From Arthrobacter sp. Soc17.1.1.1 (GTDB lineage: Bacteria; Actinomycetota; Actinomycetes; Actinomycetales; Micrococcaceae), in NCBI RefSeq assembly GCF_036867195.1, contig NZ_JBAJII010000001.1:3703734-3767733 (forward strand): a stretch of DNA of 64,000 nucleotides, written 5' to 3'. Made by a program: the position numbers and the translations under genes. Positions 56,177 to 64,000 of this stretch are shown one piece after another. The notes beneath the pieces are model-generated. The model was not told the DNA's origin, searched no databases, and worked only from the letters and a program-made list of their open reading frames with translations. Position 1 is the first letter of the stretch, and the number at the start of each line of letters is the position of its first letter.

Positions 56177-56658
56177 CTCCGCCGCTGCTTGCCGTGGTGA
56201 CGTGAGTTTCCTTTATCGCGGTCCGATGCCCGGCGCTACTGGGTGGCGAACTTCTCGCCCCGGCGATCTGGGTGCCGCTCAAGGCGCAGCCTGGTGGCGC
56301 ATACCTAGGAGAGCGCTGAGCCCCAGGTGGAAACACTCACGCCCACTCTGGTGCCCATGAGCCGACCGTAAAGCGCGGGATGTCGGGATCAGCGCGGGAT
56401 CATTCCATCCGAAAGACCCCGTCCTTCGAACCGCCGTGCCATCGGCTCCTCCTCGAACCCGGCGCGTGGGCAAGTCGAACGTTGCCGTCATTGCGGTCAC
56501 ATAGCAGCGTCGAACCGCTGGATCGCCGGAAGCCCCTCGACACCGCACCGGGCGGCTTCCCAAGAATGACCCGCGATCGTGGAGAGCCGAATAGGAACGA
56601 AGATCACGGGTTAGCGAGAGGCGTGCCTCAGCGTTGAAGAGCGCCCGGGCGGGCGCCT

Positions 56659-56672
56659 GTTCCACGTGAAAC
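56659..56672. other. parS-like site 3 (one mismatch)
   Basis: GTTCCACGTGAAAC differs from the parS core at one left-arm base. Probably a weaker ParB site. Confidence 0.7.
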
Positions 56673-57025
56673 CGGGTGCTCCTATGTATCCCTTCGAGAA
56701 TTCCACGGCCGCGGAGACGCAGATCCCCACCGAGCGGTTCAGCCGGCCCGCGCACCGTGTAGCGAGGCGGGCGGAGCGCAATCGGGCGACAGGCGAGACA
56801 GGCAAGGCCTGGTGCGCAAAGGAGGCGGCTGGGGAATCTTGGTGAGGAGCCAACCTAGAGGTGAGCCTCGATCACAAAGCGAGCGGACACGAACCCCCAG
56901 ACAGGCCAGACGGGTTCCCTTGCTACAAGAATGAAGTAGCGGACGCTGGAGCCCTTGCTGCTCAACCCGCTCTCATGCTGAGAAGCCGGACGCGCTCCTG
57001 AGAGGGTGAAGCACGGAGGGCTCGC

Positions 57026-57039
57026 GTTCCACGTGAAAT
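57026..57039. other. parS-like site 4 (two mismatches)
   Basis: GTTCCACGTGAAAT differs at two outer bases while keeping CCACGTGAAA. Probably weak or decayed. Confidence 0.5.
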
Positions 57040-57272
57040 ACCCCAAGCCCGCGATTGGAAGCTGGTGGTCCACGGGCGCCCGAGCTGCTCGCCGGGTGCT
57101 TCTCTCCGGCTTCACTCGCGGGCTCTGGACAGCGCTACTCCTCTCATCACCGAGAAAGCGGAAACTTCGCGGCTGAAGGATCCATGAGGTCTGCCTCGGT
57201 GATGAATCATCGCGAGGACGAGCTGCTGCTTTGTTAGGCACAATCGCCTGTGCCGTCGTCCGGTGTTGCCAC

Positions 57273-57286
57273 GTTTCACGTGAAAC
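57273..57286. other. parS site 5
   Basis: Perfect GTTTCACGTGAAAC palindrome about 325 bases past the parB stop. Confidence 0.95.
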
Positions 57287-57573
57287 AACTGGACAAGTGA
57301 ATCACCGGGATACCCTGCAGGGTCACCGCCTTCCGAGCGAAGCTGTAAAGCCATGAGCCATGAGCCATCTAACGTATTCGGCGGCGGAACGTCAGCCTCG
57401 GGCAGTTCGAGCGATGCCGACCGCGTACGAGCCACGGCTACGGGCCAGACCGGCAAAAATCCGAAATCCAGGGGGTACTACATCCACGACGCCAGGCTCG
57501 TTGCGCCAAGGGAATTCGCGTGCCCTTGAGGCGCTGTCCCGCTATCGCAACCCGCGCATCGAGAAGGGGCCGT

Positions 57574-57587
57574 GTTTCACGTGAAAC
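57574..57587. other. parS site 6, full 16-base form
   Basis: Core at 57574-57587 within TGTTTCACGTGAAACA at 57573-57588, the exact 16-base parS consensus, only 24 bases past the parB stop. Confidence 0.97.
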
Positions 57588-57611
57588 ACAGCCCCTTGAA
57601 TTCGCTTCGTC

Positions 57612-59126
57612 TCAGTCGGACGTTGGGGACAACACCCCGATGATGCGATTCAGGTCATCAACGCTGGCGAACTCGATACTGACCCGCCCCTTCTTGGCTC
57701 CCAGGGTGATCTTCACATTCGTATCCAACCGATCCGAGAGCGACGTAGCCAGATAGTCGAGCCGCTCGTGGCGTGCTCCGGCATTCGGAACGCTCTGCTT
57801 GGTTGCGCGCCGAAGCCCGCCACTCAGCGCGACGATCTCCTCCGTGGACCGCACCGACAGCCCCTCGGCCACGATCCTCTGCGCCAGCTTCTCCATCTCC
57901 GCGGCGTCGCCCAGACCGAGAAGCGCGCGTGCGTGGCCGGCACTGAGAACACCGGCCGCAACCCGCCGCTGAACCAGTGGGGGGAGCTTCATCAGCCGCA
58001 GCGTGTTCGAGATCTGCGGCCTCGATCGCCCGAGCCGGCCGGCGAGCTCATCGTGCGAGCACCCGAAATCGTCGAGTAGCTGCTGATAGGCGGCGGCTTC
58101 TTCGAGTGGATTGAGCGCGCTCCGGTGGAGGTTCTCCAGCAGCGCATCGCGGAGCAGATCGTCATCCAGCGTCGATCTGATGATCGCCGGGATGCTCGTC
58201 ATTCCCGCCTCACGCGAGGCCCGCCAACGGCGCTCTCCCATCACCAGTTCGTAGGAGTGCTCGCCGTCCTCCTGGGAGGGACGCACGACGACGGGCTGCA
58301 GCACGCCGATCTCGCGGATCGAATGCACCAGCTCGGCGAGCTCGTCCTCGTTGAACTCGACCCGGGGCTGCTTCCGGTTGGGGTGGATGCTGTCGAGCGG
58401 CACATCGGCGAAGGTGGCGCCAGGAACCTGGATCAGACCCACAGTGTCGTCGCCGGTGCCCTGGGTATCGACAGTCTTGGGGCCGGCATCTGCAGGCTCA
58501 GTGAGTATTGCCGCGCCCTTCGCCCGCGTTTCACGTGAAACTGCGCCCTCGTTCGCGTCAGCGTGATCGGCGCCGCGGTCTACGCCTCCTTCTGTATCCT
58601 GCTGATCTCCGCCTGGCGCCTGGGGCGATACCTTCGCGCCACGATCGGACGGCGAGGCGGTCACAGCCATCGACGCTGCGGGGTCGACCTCGGCCGGGGC
58701 CGTCGGTCGCTCATCGGCCCGGCCGACGGATGATCCGTCCACAACTTCTTCCGGCACCACGGCAGGAGAGGCTTCGGCCTTCGAGCCGTTGGAATCCTGC
58801 GCACTGCTTCGAGTACCACCGGACTTGCGTGCAGGAGCTTTACCAACTCTTTTGGTTTGAGCCTCTAGGACATTTTTGTTGATTCCACTGCGAAGTGCCG
58901 ACGAATAGGACCGTGGCTGCTCTGCGACGTCGTCCTCGGTGACACGTTCGAAGAACAGGTCGACAGGACGGCCGCCCTGCTTTCGTGGCGCGTCGGTCGT
59001 CCTCGGCGCAGGATCGTCCCGCTGGGCAACGGGTTGGGCTTCGACCGGGTCGGACGTCTCCTCGACCGGAGCACTCGGGATGAGCGCTCCCAATCCTCGA
59101 CCGAGCCCTCGGCGCTTTTCCGCCAT
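57612..59126 (-). CDS. parB: Chromosome partitioning protein ParB
   Basis: Binds parS, slides as a CTP clamp and recruits ParA. 504 residues against the usual ~300-350. MAEKRRGLGRGLGALIP at the start is the ParA-stimulating tail. An Ala/Pro/Asp-rich, probably disordered stretch follows from ~20 to ~236. The N domain begins near 240 (DVPLDSIHPNRKQPR), with CTP-binding GERRWRA at 297-303 and LLENLHRSALNPLEEA. The helix-turn-helix contains LAGRLGRSRPQISNTLRLMKLP. The C-terminal dimer domain ends VDDLNRIIGVL. A perfect parS site lies within the coding sequence (58528-58541) and is translated as VSRET (196-200). Confidence 0.95.
   Translation of the reverse strand: MAEKRRGLGRGLGALIPSAPVEETSDPVEAQPVAQRDDPAPRTTDAPRKQGGRPVDLFFERVTEDDVAEQPRSYSSALRSGINKNVLEAQTKRVGKAPARKSGGTRSSAQDSNGSKAEASPAVVPEEVVDGSSVGRADERPTAPAEVDPAASMAVTASPSDRGAKVSPQAPGGDQQDTEGGVDRGADHADANEGAVSRETRAKGAAILTEPADAGPKTVDTQGTGDDTVGLIQVPGATFADVPLDSIHPNRKQPRVEFNEDELAELVHSIREIGVLQPVVVRPSQEDGEHSYELVMGERRWRASREAGMTSIPAIIRSTLDDDLLRDALLENLHRSALNPLEEAAAYQQLLDDFGCSHDELAGRLGRSRPQISNTLRLMKLPPLVQRRVAAGVLSAGHARALLGLGDAAEMEKLAQRIVAEGLSVRSTEEIVALSGGLRRATKQSVPNAGARHERLDYLATSLSDRLDTNVKITLGAKKGRVSIEFASVDDLNRIIGVLSPTSD
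58528..58541. other. parS site inside parB
   Basis: Perfect GTTTCACGTGAAAC; in the parB frame it reads GTT TCA CGT GAA AC, giving V-S-R-E-T in the disordered linker. Confidence 0.95.
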
Positions 59127-59207
59127 GTCATTCCTTCCGATCGGTGGAGCACCGCCCCACCTCGACTTCTTGGTGGTCGAGCCAGACAGCTGGACCAGGG
59201 TGCAGTG

Positions 59208-60299
59208 TTACGAGCGGGAGGCGATCTCCGCCGCCGCTTCCTGGTAGGAGAGTGCCCCGCTCGAGGACGGGTCGTACGTCATGACCGTCTGCTGGTAGCT
59301 GGGTGCCTCCGAGATCCGGACGGATCGGGGCACGACCGCCTTGAGCACCTGCTGGGGGAAATGCTCGCGCACCTCGGCCGCCACCTGCGCCGCGAGGTTC
59401 GTCCGCCCGTCGTACATGGTCAGCAGGATCGTCGACACGGCGAGGTCCGCGTTGAGGTGTTTCTGGATCATCTCGATGTTCTTGAGGAGCTGACTCAGAC
59501 CCTCGAGGGCGTAGTACTCGCACTGGATCGGGATGAGCACCTCCTTCGCCGCGACGAATGCGTTGACGGTCAGGAGACCGAGGCTGGGAGGGCAGTCGAT
59601 GAAGACGAAGTCCAGCCTCGGCTCGCCCTTTTCCTCGCGTCCCTTCGCATAGACGTCGATCGCCCGGCGTAGCCGCTGCTCGCGAGCCACCAGTGACACG
59701 AGCTCGATCTCCGCGCCGGCCAGGTGGATCGTCGCCGGAGCACAGATGAGATTCGGCACGTCGGGGCAGGGGGCAACGACGTCGGCCAGGGGCACGTCGT
59801 CGATCAGCACGTCATAGATCGAGTCGACATCGGCGTGGTGGTCGATGTTGAGTGCGGTGGACGCGTTCCCCTGGGGGTCGATGTCGATGACGAGTACCTG
59901 CAGCCCGGCGGTGGCCAGGGCGGCGGCGATGTTGACCGTCGTCGTCGTCTTGCCCACCCCGCCCTTCTGATTGCTGATGGTCATGATGCGGGTGCTGCCC
60001 GGCTTGGGCAGAGGTTTGCCCAGCAGCTTCTCCCTCCGCTTCGCCTCGCTGGCCAGCTCCCGGCCCAGCGGCGAGGAGTCGTCCATCGTTTCCATGACGC
60101 TCCTGCCCTTGGATTGCTTCTTCGAGGGAGGGGCGTCGATGGCTCCCGAGGCGGCGGGCTCAGTTTCACGTGAAACCACACCCGTGTTCGCCGGATCAGC
60201 AAACATTCCCGGTTGGATTTCGCGGAGACCCACAGCGAGCGGGGATCCGGACACCAACAGGGGCTCGGGCTTGGTCGCGGGGGCGTCCTTGATGGTCAC
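59208..60299 (-). CDS. parA: Chromosome partitioning ATPase ParA
   Basis: Walker-type ATPase that moves ParB-parS complexes. 363 residues from the GTG at 60299. The P-loop is NQKGGVGKTTT (110-120), with DIDPQGNAS and FIDCPPSLGLLT following. The N-terminal ~105 residues are an unusual extension; within it residues 42-46 are VSRET, encoded by a parS site. GAGAGTGAG precedes 60299. An alternative ATG at 60095 (METMDD) with CAGGAG would give 295 residues and put the parS outside the gene. Partner parB begins 82 bases downstream. Confidence 0.93.
   Translation of the reverse strand: MTIKDAPATKPEPLLVSGSPLAVGLREIQPGMFADPANTGVVSRETEPAASGAIDAPPSKKQSKGRSVMETMDDSSPLGRELASEAKRREKLLGKPLPKPGSTRIMTISNQKGGVGKTTTTVNIAAALATAGLQVLVIDIDPQGNASTALNIDHHADVDSIYDVLIDDVPLADVVAPCPDVPNLICAPATIHLAGAEIELVSLVAREQRLRRAIDVYAKGREEKGEPRLDFVFIDCPPSLGLLTVNAFVAAKEVLIPIQCEYYALEGLSQLLKNIEMIQKHLNADLAVSTILLTMYDGRTNLAAQVAAEVREHFPQQVLKAVVPRSVRISEAPSYQQTVMTYDPSSSGALSYQEAAAEIASRS
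60163..60176. other. parS site at the 5' end of parA
   Basis: Perfect GTTTCACGTGAAAC. With the GTG start it encodes V-S-R-E-T at residues 42-46 of ParA; with the later ATG it would be leader DNA. Confidence 0.95.
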
Positions 60300-60399
60300 T
60301 CGGTAACTCACTCTCACATGCCAGACGTCGTTAGATACAAGGGTAGCCGCAAGTACCGTCACGGTTCGGGTGCAGCACCGTTCCCACGGGACGCGGGGA

Positions 60400-61068
60400 T
60401 CAGGGGATACGTACGGGAATGCGGACGACGGTCGTCGGCTCGGGGAGCACGGATGCACCGACCGTGAGGATCTCCGGGCTTCCGCCACCGAGCTTGCGGA
60501 TGACCTTGCGTGCCTTCTCGATCTCCTCACCCGCGCTGCGTCCCTTGATGGCGAGGACCTCTCCTCCGGCTTTCGTCAGGGGTATCGTCCATCCGGCGAG
60601 CGTGGAGAGTGCCGAGACGGCACGCGCGGTGACGTAGTCGCCGGTGATCTTCCCGACCATCTCCTCGGCCCGTGCCCGGTGGACGGACACGTTCGGGAGG
60701 GAGAGGTCTTCGACCACCTCGTTCAGCCAGGTCACGCGCCGTTCCAGGGGCTCCACCAGATGGAGCTGCAGATCGCGCCGGGCGATGGCGATCGCCAGTC
60801 CTGGAAGTCCTGCACCACTGCCGACGTCGACCACGGAGGCATCCCGTGCCATCAGATCCGCCACGACCGCACAGTTGAGGACGTGCCGGCCCCACAGGCG
60901 TGGGACCTCCCGCGGTCCGAGGAGGCCGCGCTCGATCCCCGACGACGCCAGGTGGGCGACGAACCCTCGCGCCACAGGGAGCTGCGTTCCGAAGACCGCC
61001 TCCGCGGCGGCCGACTCCTCGGCGGAGGGCTCGGGGAACCCGGTGACCGGCAGTGGTTCCTCAGTCAT
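60400..61068 (-). CDS. rsmG: 16S rRNA (guanine-N7) methyltransferase
   Basis: Methylates G527 of 16S rRNA (E. coli number). 222 residues. SAM motif VVDVGSGAGLPGLAIAIARRDLQLHLVEPLERRVTWL is diagnostic, then VHRARAEEMVG and TARAVSAL. ATG at 61068 overlaps the jag stop by 8 bases; no strong ribosome site, so coupled to jag. An in-frame extension to 61119 is jag shadow. Same order jag-rsmG-parA as in other actinobacteria. Confidence 0.95.
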   Translation of the reverse strand: MTEEPLPVTGFPEPSAEESAAAEAVFGTQLPVARGFVAHLASSGIERGLLGPREVPRLWGRHVLNCAVVADLMARDASVVDVGSGAGLPGLAIAIARRDLQLHLVEPLERRVTWLNEVVEDLSLPNVSVHRARAEEMVGKITGDYVTARAVSALSTLAGWTIPLTKAGGEVLAIKGRSAGEEIEKARKVIRKLGGGSPEILTVGASVLPEPTTVVRIPVRIP

Positions 61069-61621
61069 CGCTGGGAGACACGACGATTTGCCGGGCGGCA
61101 CCCTCGCCTTCGGACTCACTCACGAAACCGAGATCCGCGACGACATCGTGCACGATCTTGCGTTCGTACGCAGACATGGGAGCGAGCGCGACGTCCTCAC
61201 CCGTCTCCTTCACCTCGGCGACGGCGTCCTCGGCGATCTTCGTCAGTTCGCGGCCACGGCGGTCGCGGTAGCCGTCGACGTCGAGCACGAGACGCGAGCG
61301 GGAGTCCGTGGCCGTGAGGACGCTGAGGCGCGTGAGCTCCTGCAGAGCCTCCAGCACCTCGCCGTCATGGCCCACGAGCGAGCTCAGGCCGGCGTCGGAG
61401 GTGTCCTCGGAGACGATCGAGATGTAGGTCCTGCCACTGCGCACCTCGATGTCGATATCGCCGTCGATATCGGCGATGTCGAGCAGCTCCTCGAGGTAGT
61501 CGGCAGCCACGTCGCCCTCCTCGTCGAGCCGCGAAGGCTTCGCCTCGCCACCGGCCGCGACGTCGTCGTCGGACTCGGGACCGCTGAGATCAGGAGTGTG
61601 CTCTTCGTTCTCTACCGTCAT
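61061..61621 (-). CDS. jag: Jag/KhpB RNA-binding protein (R3H domain)
   Basis: 186 residues. An acidic N-terminal ~40 residues are followed by a KH-like domain (YLEELLDIADIDGDIDI, GRTYISIVSEDTSDAGLSSLVGHDGEVLEALQELTRLS), then the R3H domain at the C terminus with LVLDVDGYRDRRGRELTKIAEDAV and MSAYERKIVHDVVAD. Lacks the Jag-N domain. Overlaps yidC by 4 bases (ATGA) and rsmG by 8. Confidence 0.93.
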   Translation of the reverse strand: MTVENEEHTPDLSGPESDDDVAAGGEAKPSRLDEEGDVAADYLEELLDIADIDGDIDIEVRSGRTYISIVSEDTSDAGLSSLVGHDGEVLEALQELTRLSVLTATDSRSRLVLDVDGYRDRRGRELTKIAEDAVAEVKETGEDVALAPMSAYERKIVHDVVADLGFVSESEGEGAARQIVVSPSDD

Positions 61622-62580
61622 CGCTTCTTCCTCTTCTTGCGCTGGGGCTGGACCCGCTGGACCCGGGGTTCCGGAACAGTCTCGATGGCCGGCTCGGTCT
61701 TCCGCTCACCCAGGAGCGGGACCGCAGGAAGACCCTTCTTGGCGCGGCGCTCCGCGAGTGCCTTGGCCGCCGGTGACCCGGGGGTGGGCATCCTGCGGAT
61801 GACGTAGAACTGCTGGGCCATCGTCCACACGTTGGTGGTGGTCCAGTACACCAGGACGCCGATCGGGAAGTTGATGCCGCCGATGCCGAATACGAGCGGG
61901 AGGATGTAGAGCATGATCTTCTGCTGACGCATGAAGGGGCTCTGCATGGCCTCCTCGGACATGTTCTTCGCCATGATCTGCTTCTGCGTGATGAACTGCG
62001 ACGCGGTCATCGCGATGATCATGATCACGGACAGGATGACCACGCTGATGTTCAGGTTGTCGCCGAAGCTGCCGAGGAAGGTCGAGGAGAGGGGGGCGCC
62101 GAAGATCGTCGCATCATCGAACTGTCGGACGGACTCCGGGGACAGGGCACCGATCTCGGTACCTTCCTCGCTGGCCCGGGAGATTCCGTTGAGCACCGTG
62201 AACAACGCGAAGAAGAACGGCATCTGGATCAGGATGGGCAGGCACGCCGCGAACGGGTTGGTCCCGTGCTTCTTGTACAGGGCCATCTGCTCCTGCGTCA
62301 TCGCCTGGCGGGAGAGCTGGTCCGTTTTGCCCTTGTACTTCTGCTGGAGCTTCCGCAGATCGGGCTGCAACGCCTGCATCCCGCGCTGCGCCTTGATCTG
62401 CTTCACGAACACGGGGATCAGGGCCGCACGGATGACGACGACGAGCCCGACGATCGACAGCACCCAGGTCCAGCCGGATGCCGGGTCCATCCCGAGGAAG
62501 GTGAACCCCTCGTGGAACATGAACATGATCCACGACACGAGCCACCGGAACGGTGCCAGGATCGTCTCAAAAAAACCCAT
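61618..62580 (-). CDS. yidC: Membrane protein insertase YidC
   Basis: Inserts and folds membrane proteins. 320 residues. No long periplasmic P1 domain, as in Gram-positive Oxa1-type members. Helices at the N terminus (SIVGLVVVIRAALIPVFVKQIKAQRGMQ is the first cytosolic boundary), the conserved KYKGKTDQLSRQAMTQEQMALYKKHGTNPFAACLPILIQMPFFFALFTVL, and a Lys/Arg-rich C terminus. GAGGAG precedes the ATG at 62580, 14 bases after the yidD stop. Confidence 0.96.
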   Translation of the reverse strand: MGFFETILAPFRWLVSWIMFMFHEGFTFLGMDPASGWTWVLSIVGLVVVIRAALIPVFVKQIKAQRGMQALQPDLRKLQQKYKGKTDQLSRQAMTQEQMALYKKHGTNPFAACLPILIQMPFFFALFTVLNGISRASEEGTEIGALSPESVRQFDDATIFGAPLSSTFLGSFGDNLNISVVILSVIMIIAMTASQFITQKQIMAKNMSEEAMQSPFMRQQKIMLYILPLVFGIGGINFPIGVLVYWTTTNVWTMAQQFYVIRRMPTPGSPAAKALAERRAKKGLPAVPLLGERKTEPAIETVPEPRVQRVQPQRKKRKKR

Positions 62581-62594
62581 AATCAGTTAGCTCC

Positions 62595-62945
62595 TCAAGC
62601 CGCCGGGCGGCTTTCGTCATCGGCCGGGATCACCGGATGGTTCAACACAACAATCGAGGGGACCTTCCCCGCCGGGAAGGTCCTGGAACCGACGGGTACG
62701 TGGTCGACACCGCCGTCGTTCCAGGGGTTGCAGCGGACAAGCCGCCTGGAGGCGAGCCAGGATCCACGCACGAGGCCATGAACGGTCACGGCCTCGAGTG
62801 CGTAGGCGGAGCAACTCGGGTAGAACCGGCACACCGGCCCGTACAGCGGAGAGACGACCTTCCGGTACGCGATCAGCAGTCCGATCGCGGCCAGGCGGGG
62901 CAGCCCGATGAGGAAGGACAATGCACTGGCAGCGATGCTCCTCAC
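62595..62945 (-). CDS. yidD: Membrane protein insertion efficiency factor YidD
   Basis: 116 residues. The conserved core is [35 protein letters not shown] followed by [18 protein letters not shown], with three Cys. A ~20-residue hydrophobic N terminus and a ~30-residue extra tail ([19 protein letters not shown]) flank it. GTG at 62945 overlaps the rnpA stop by 4 bases (GTGA), fixing the start. Confidence 0.95.
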   Translation of the reverse strand: MRSIAASALSFLIGLPRLAAIGLLIAYRKVVSPLYGPVCRFYPSCSAYALEAVTVHGLVRGSWLASRRLVRCNPWNDGGVDHVPVGSRTFPAGKVPSIVVLNHPVIPADDESRPAA

Positions 62946-63322
62946 GATACTCTGCCTTGCCTTTCCGCCGTGTCGGGTCCTTCGAGCCTGCGGACCACCG
63001 CGGCCAGGGAGCCGGTGAAGTCTTTCCGCAGGGCGGGCCAGTCGCTGTCCGCTGCCGCCGGCAACGCACGGATCACGACGTCGTACCCGGCGGGATGCGC
63101 GGCTACCCACTCCGCCGAGGCATGGCGGAGCCTTCTCTTAACGAGGTTGCGCGTGACGGCGTTCCCGACGTTCTTGCCGACGATGAAACCGACGCGCGAG
63201 GGCATGGAATCCGAGGTCCTGGCGCCGTATAGCACAACGTTCCGGCGCCCTGAGCGGGCGCCGGAACGTACGATACGTGCAAAATCCGCTGCCGTCCGCA
63301 CCCTGTGGATCATCGGAAGCAC
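62942..63322 (-). CDS. rnpA: Ribonuclease P protein component
   Basis: Protein cofactor of RNase P, needed for tRNA 5' processing. 126 residues. Marks are the [23 protein letters not shown] start and [26 protein letters not shown], the RNR motif. GTG at 63322 with AGGA upstream (ATG at 63313 also possible). Lies 79 bases after rpmH on the same strand. Confidence 0.95.
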   Translation of the reverse strand: MLPMIHRVRTAADFARIVRSGARSGRRNVVLYGARTSDSMPSRVGFIVGKNVGNAVTRNLVKRRLRHASAEWVAAHPAGYDVVIRALPAAADSDWPALRKDFTGSLAAVVRRLEGPDTAERQGRVS

Positions 63323-63401
63323 TGCGGGGTCCTGTCTGCCGAGGCTAGGAACCCGGTGCCGACGCGATCACCCGAAGGACGCATGGCGTGGGAGGAACCG
63401 C

Positions 63402-63539
63402 TTATGCCGAGAGTTCGGTACGGCCCTTGCCGCGGCGTGCCGACAGAATGGCACGACCAGCGCGGGTGCGCATGCGAAGACGGAAACCGTGCTTCTTGGC
63501 ACGACGGCGGTTATTCGGCTGAAAAGTCCGCTTGCTCAC
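63402..63539 (-). CDS. rpmH: 50S ribosomal protein L34
   Basis: 45 residues, the standard length and too short for many gene callers. Reads [18 protein letters not shown] after the first residue, then [28 protein letters not shown] at 63539 with GGAG 8 bases upstream. First gene of the rpmH-rnpA-yidD-yidC-jag-rsmG-parAB run. Confidence 0.98.
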   Translation of the reverse strand: MSKRTFQPNNRRRAKKHGFRLRMRTRAGRAILSARRGKGRTELSA

Positions 63540-63719
63540 TGTAGTTACTCCAGAACGATCTTGAGATGCGTCCGGCCCATTGCAACAAGGGGGAAGAACA
63601 GACTGACGCGATGAAGGTGTACATCCGACATTCGCGCTGGAGCTGTCACATCCCGAGGCCTCTTAGTACCCGGGAACACCTGTGATGGCATGCGAAATGC
63701 AGACATGTTGGACTACATA

Positions 63720-63749
63720 ACGTTAGGGGACGCGACTCGGGGGCGTCAA
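63720..63749 (-). promoter_or_regulatory. Predicted promoter of rpmH
   Basis: Minus-strand TTGACG (63749-63744) and TAACGT (63725-63720) separated by 18 bases. Transcription from near 63712 would give a leader of about 170 bases before rpmH. Confidence 0.55.
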
Positions 63750-63775
63750 ACTCGCTGTCACCAGCCTGTGGGTTG

Positions 63776-63957
63776 GTTTTCCACCACCCTGTGGACAACT
63801 GGTGCCGGAGACACACTACACGCCGGCCCGGAGGCACCGTGTGAGTCCGTTCACGATGTCCGCCGGGGCGCTCCAGTCCGCTATCTTCTGCACTTTTCAT
63901 CCTCTAGTCTTGGCTGCGGTCCGTTTATCCACGACATGTGTACAACTCTGTGGATGA
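63776..63957. other. DnaA boxes of the rpmH-dnaA gap
   Basis: TGTGGACAA at 63790-63798 is a perfect box in reverse orientation. TTATCCACG at 63925-63933 and TGTGGATGA at 63949-63957 are near matches, with TTTTCCACC at about 63776 more distant. Together with rpmH to the left this marks the origin side of the window. dnaA itself and the main oriC unit would lie beyond 64000. The rest of 63540-64000 shows nothing more than the rpmH promoter. Confidence 0.65.
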
Positions 63958-64000
63958 CGGACCTTTCCGAGCGCGAGCAGTGCAGCCAAGAGAGGTTTTC

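Larger units (their letters stand above)
55161..57611. other. Gene-free origin-proximal region with parS sites
   Basis: About 2.45 kb without a convincing gene. Open frames here lack ribosome sites, family motifs and actinobacterial third-position GC bias. It holds four perfect 14-base parS cores and two altered ones, listed separately. In M. tuberculosis the matching interval carries cwlM and an acetyltransferase-like gene; neither is found. Base composition looks somewhat less GC-rich than the neighbours. Confidence 0.6.

Noticed and set aside
55338..56853. Several 60-210-codon frames in the parS region
   Set aside because: No ribosome sites, no motifs, random composition, and frames interrupted by parS palindromes.
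58736..58744. CGTCCACAA inside parB as a DnaA box
   Set aside because: Single imperfect copy within coding sequence; chance is likely.

Overview
The window looks like chromosomal DNA of a high-GC Gram-positive actinobacterium, most likely a Micrococcaceae member close to Arthrobacter. The evidence is the GC-rich codon use with frequent GTG starts, mycothiol and inositol genes (mshA, ino1), GTTTCACGTGAAAC parS sites, TTGTCCACA-type DnaA boxes, a SigR-type promoter on trxBA and an IdeR-type iron box on efeUOB. The genus is inference; I could run no database search. The right end is the conserved flank of the replication origin (cca, nudix, murJ, trxBA, parBA, rsmG, jag, yidC, yidD, rnpA, rpmH). 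dnaA is expected just past position 64000.

Layout. 1-3504: two ABC-2 type drug or lipid exporter gene pairs on the minus strand. 3537-7352: an MFS exporter, an ABC-F ATPase and an orphan OmpR-type response regulator. Between the MFS and ABC-F genes lies an array of DnaA-box-like sequences repeating every 11-12 bases. 7455-11329: alpha/beta hydrolase, MarR regulator, fold-type I PLP decarboxylase and a small AAA/ABC-like ATPase. 11389-14665: a ugpAEB importer like that of mycobacteria. 14942-16497: an NAD(P)-binding oxidoreductase and a short MetF-like protein. 16526-22190: sdaA, gcvT and gcvP transcribed leftwards behind a tandem glycine riboswitch, with no gcvH in the window. 22410-24639: secreted SGNH esterase and luciferase-like monooxygenase. 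24836-29064: a signalling cluster made of an ER/archaeal-type signal peptidase fused to a His-less Hpt-like domain, a second OmpR-type regulator paralogous to the first, and a membrane GGDEF-EAL protein. 29213-32602: methyltransferase, small unknown protein and a TetR/MFS divergon with a perfect 20-base palindrome. 32649-35974: iron uptake efeUOB. 36051-40157: FAD oxidoreductase, FemAB-like transferase and GT87-like membrane protein. 40349-46456: ino1, a MerR divergon, fhs, a conserved putative phosphatase and mshA. 46614-47241: a possible small-protein unit. 47399-51955: histidine phosphatase, CCA-adding enzyme, nudix protein and murJ. 52005-53537: a separate gene for the pseudokinase/discoidin half that is fused to MurJ in Mycobacterium tuberculosis. 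53607-55160: trxBA. 55161-57611: a gene-free stretch carrying six parS or parS-like sites. 57612-63539: parB to rpmH. 63540-64000: the rpmH promoter and DnaA boxes.

How the genes fit together. Several sets serve one-carbon and glycine/serine metabolism (gcvPT, sdaA, MetF-like, fhs). ino1 makes inositol phosphate, which MshA uses in mycothiol synthesis, and mycothiol and thioredoxin are linked redox systems. murJ, its pseudokinase partner and a FemAB-like enzyme point to peptidoglycan synthesis. parABS, rsmG, jag, yidC, yidD, rnpA and rpmH are origin-proximal housekeeping genes. The most unusual features are the phased DnaA-box array, the signal peptidase/pseudo-Hpt fusion beside a c-di-GMP enzyme, the split MurJ partner, parS sites embedded in the coding sequences of both parA and parB, and the small-ORF unit upstream of mshA.
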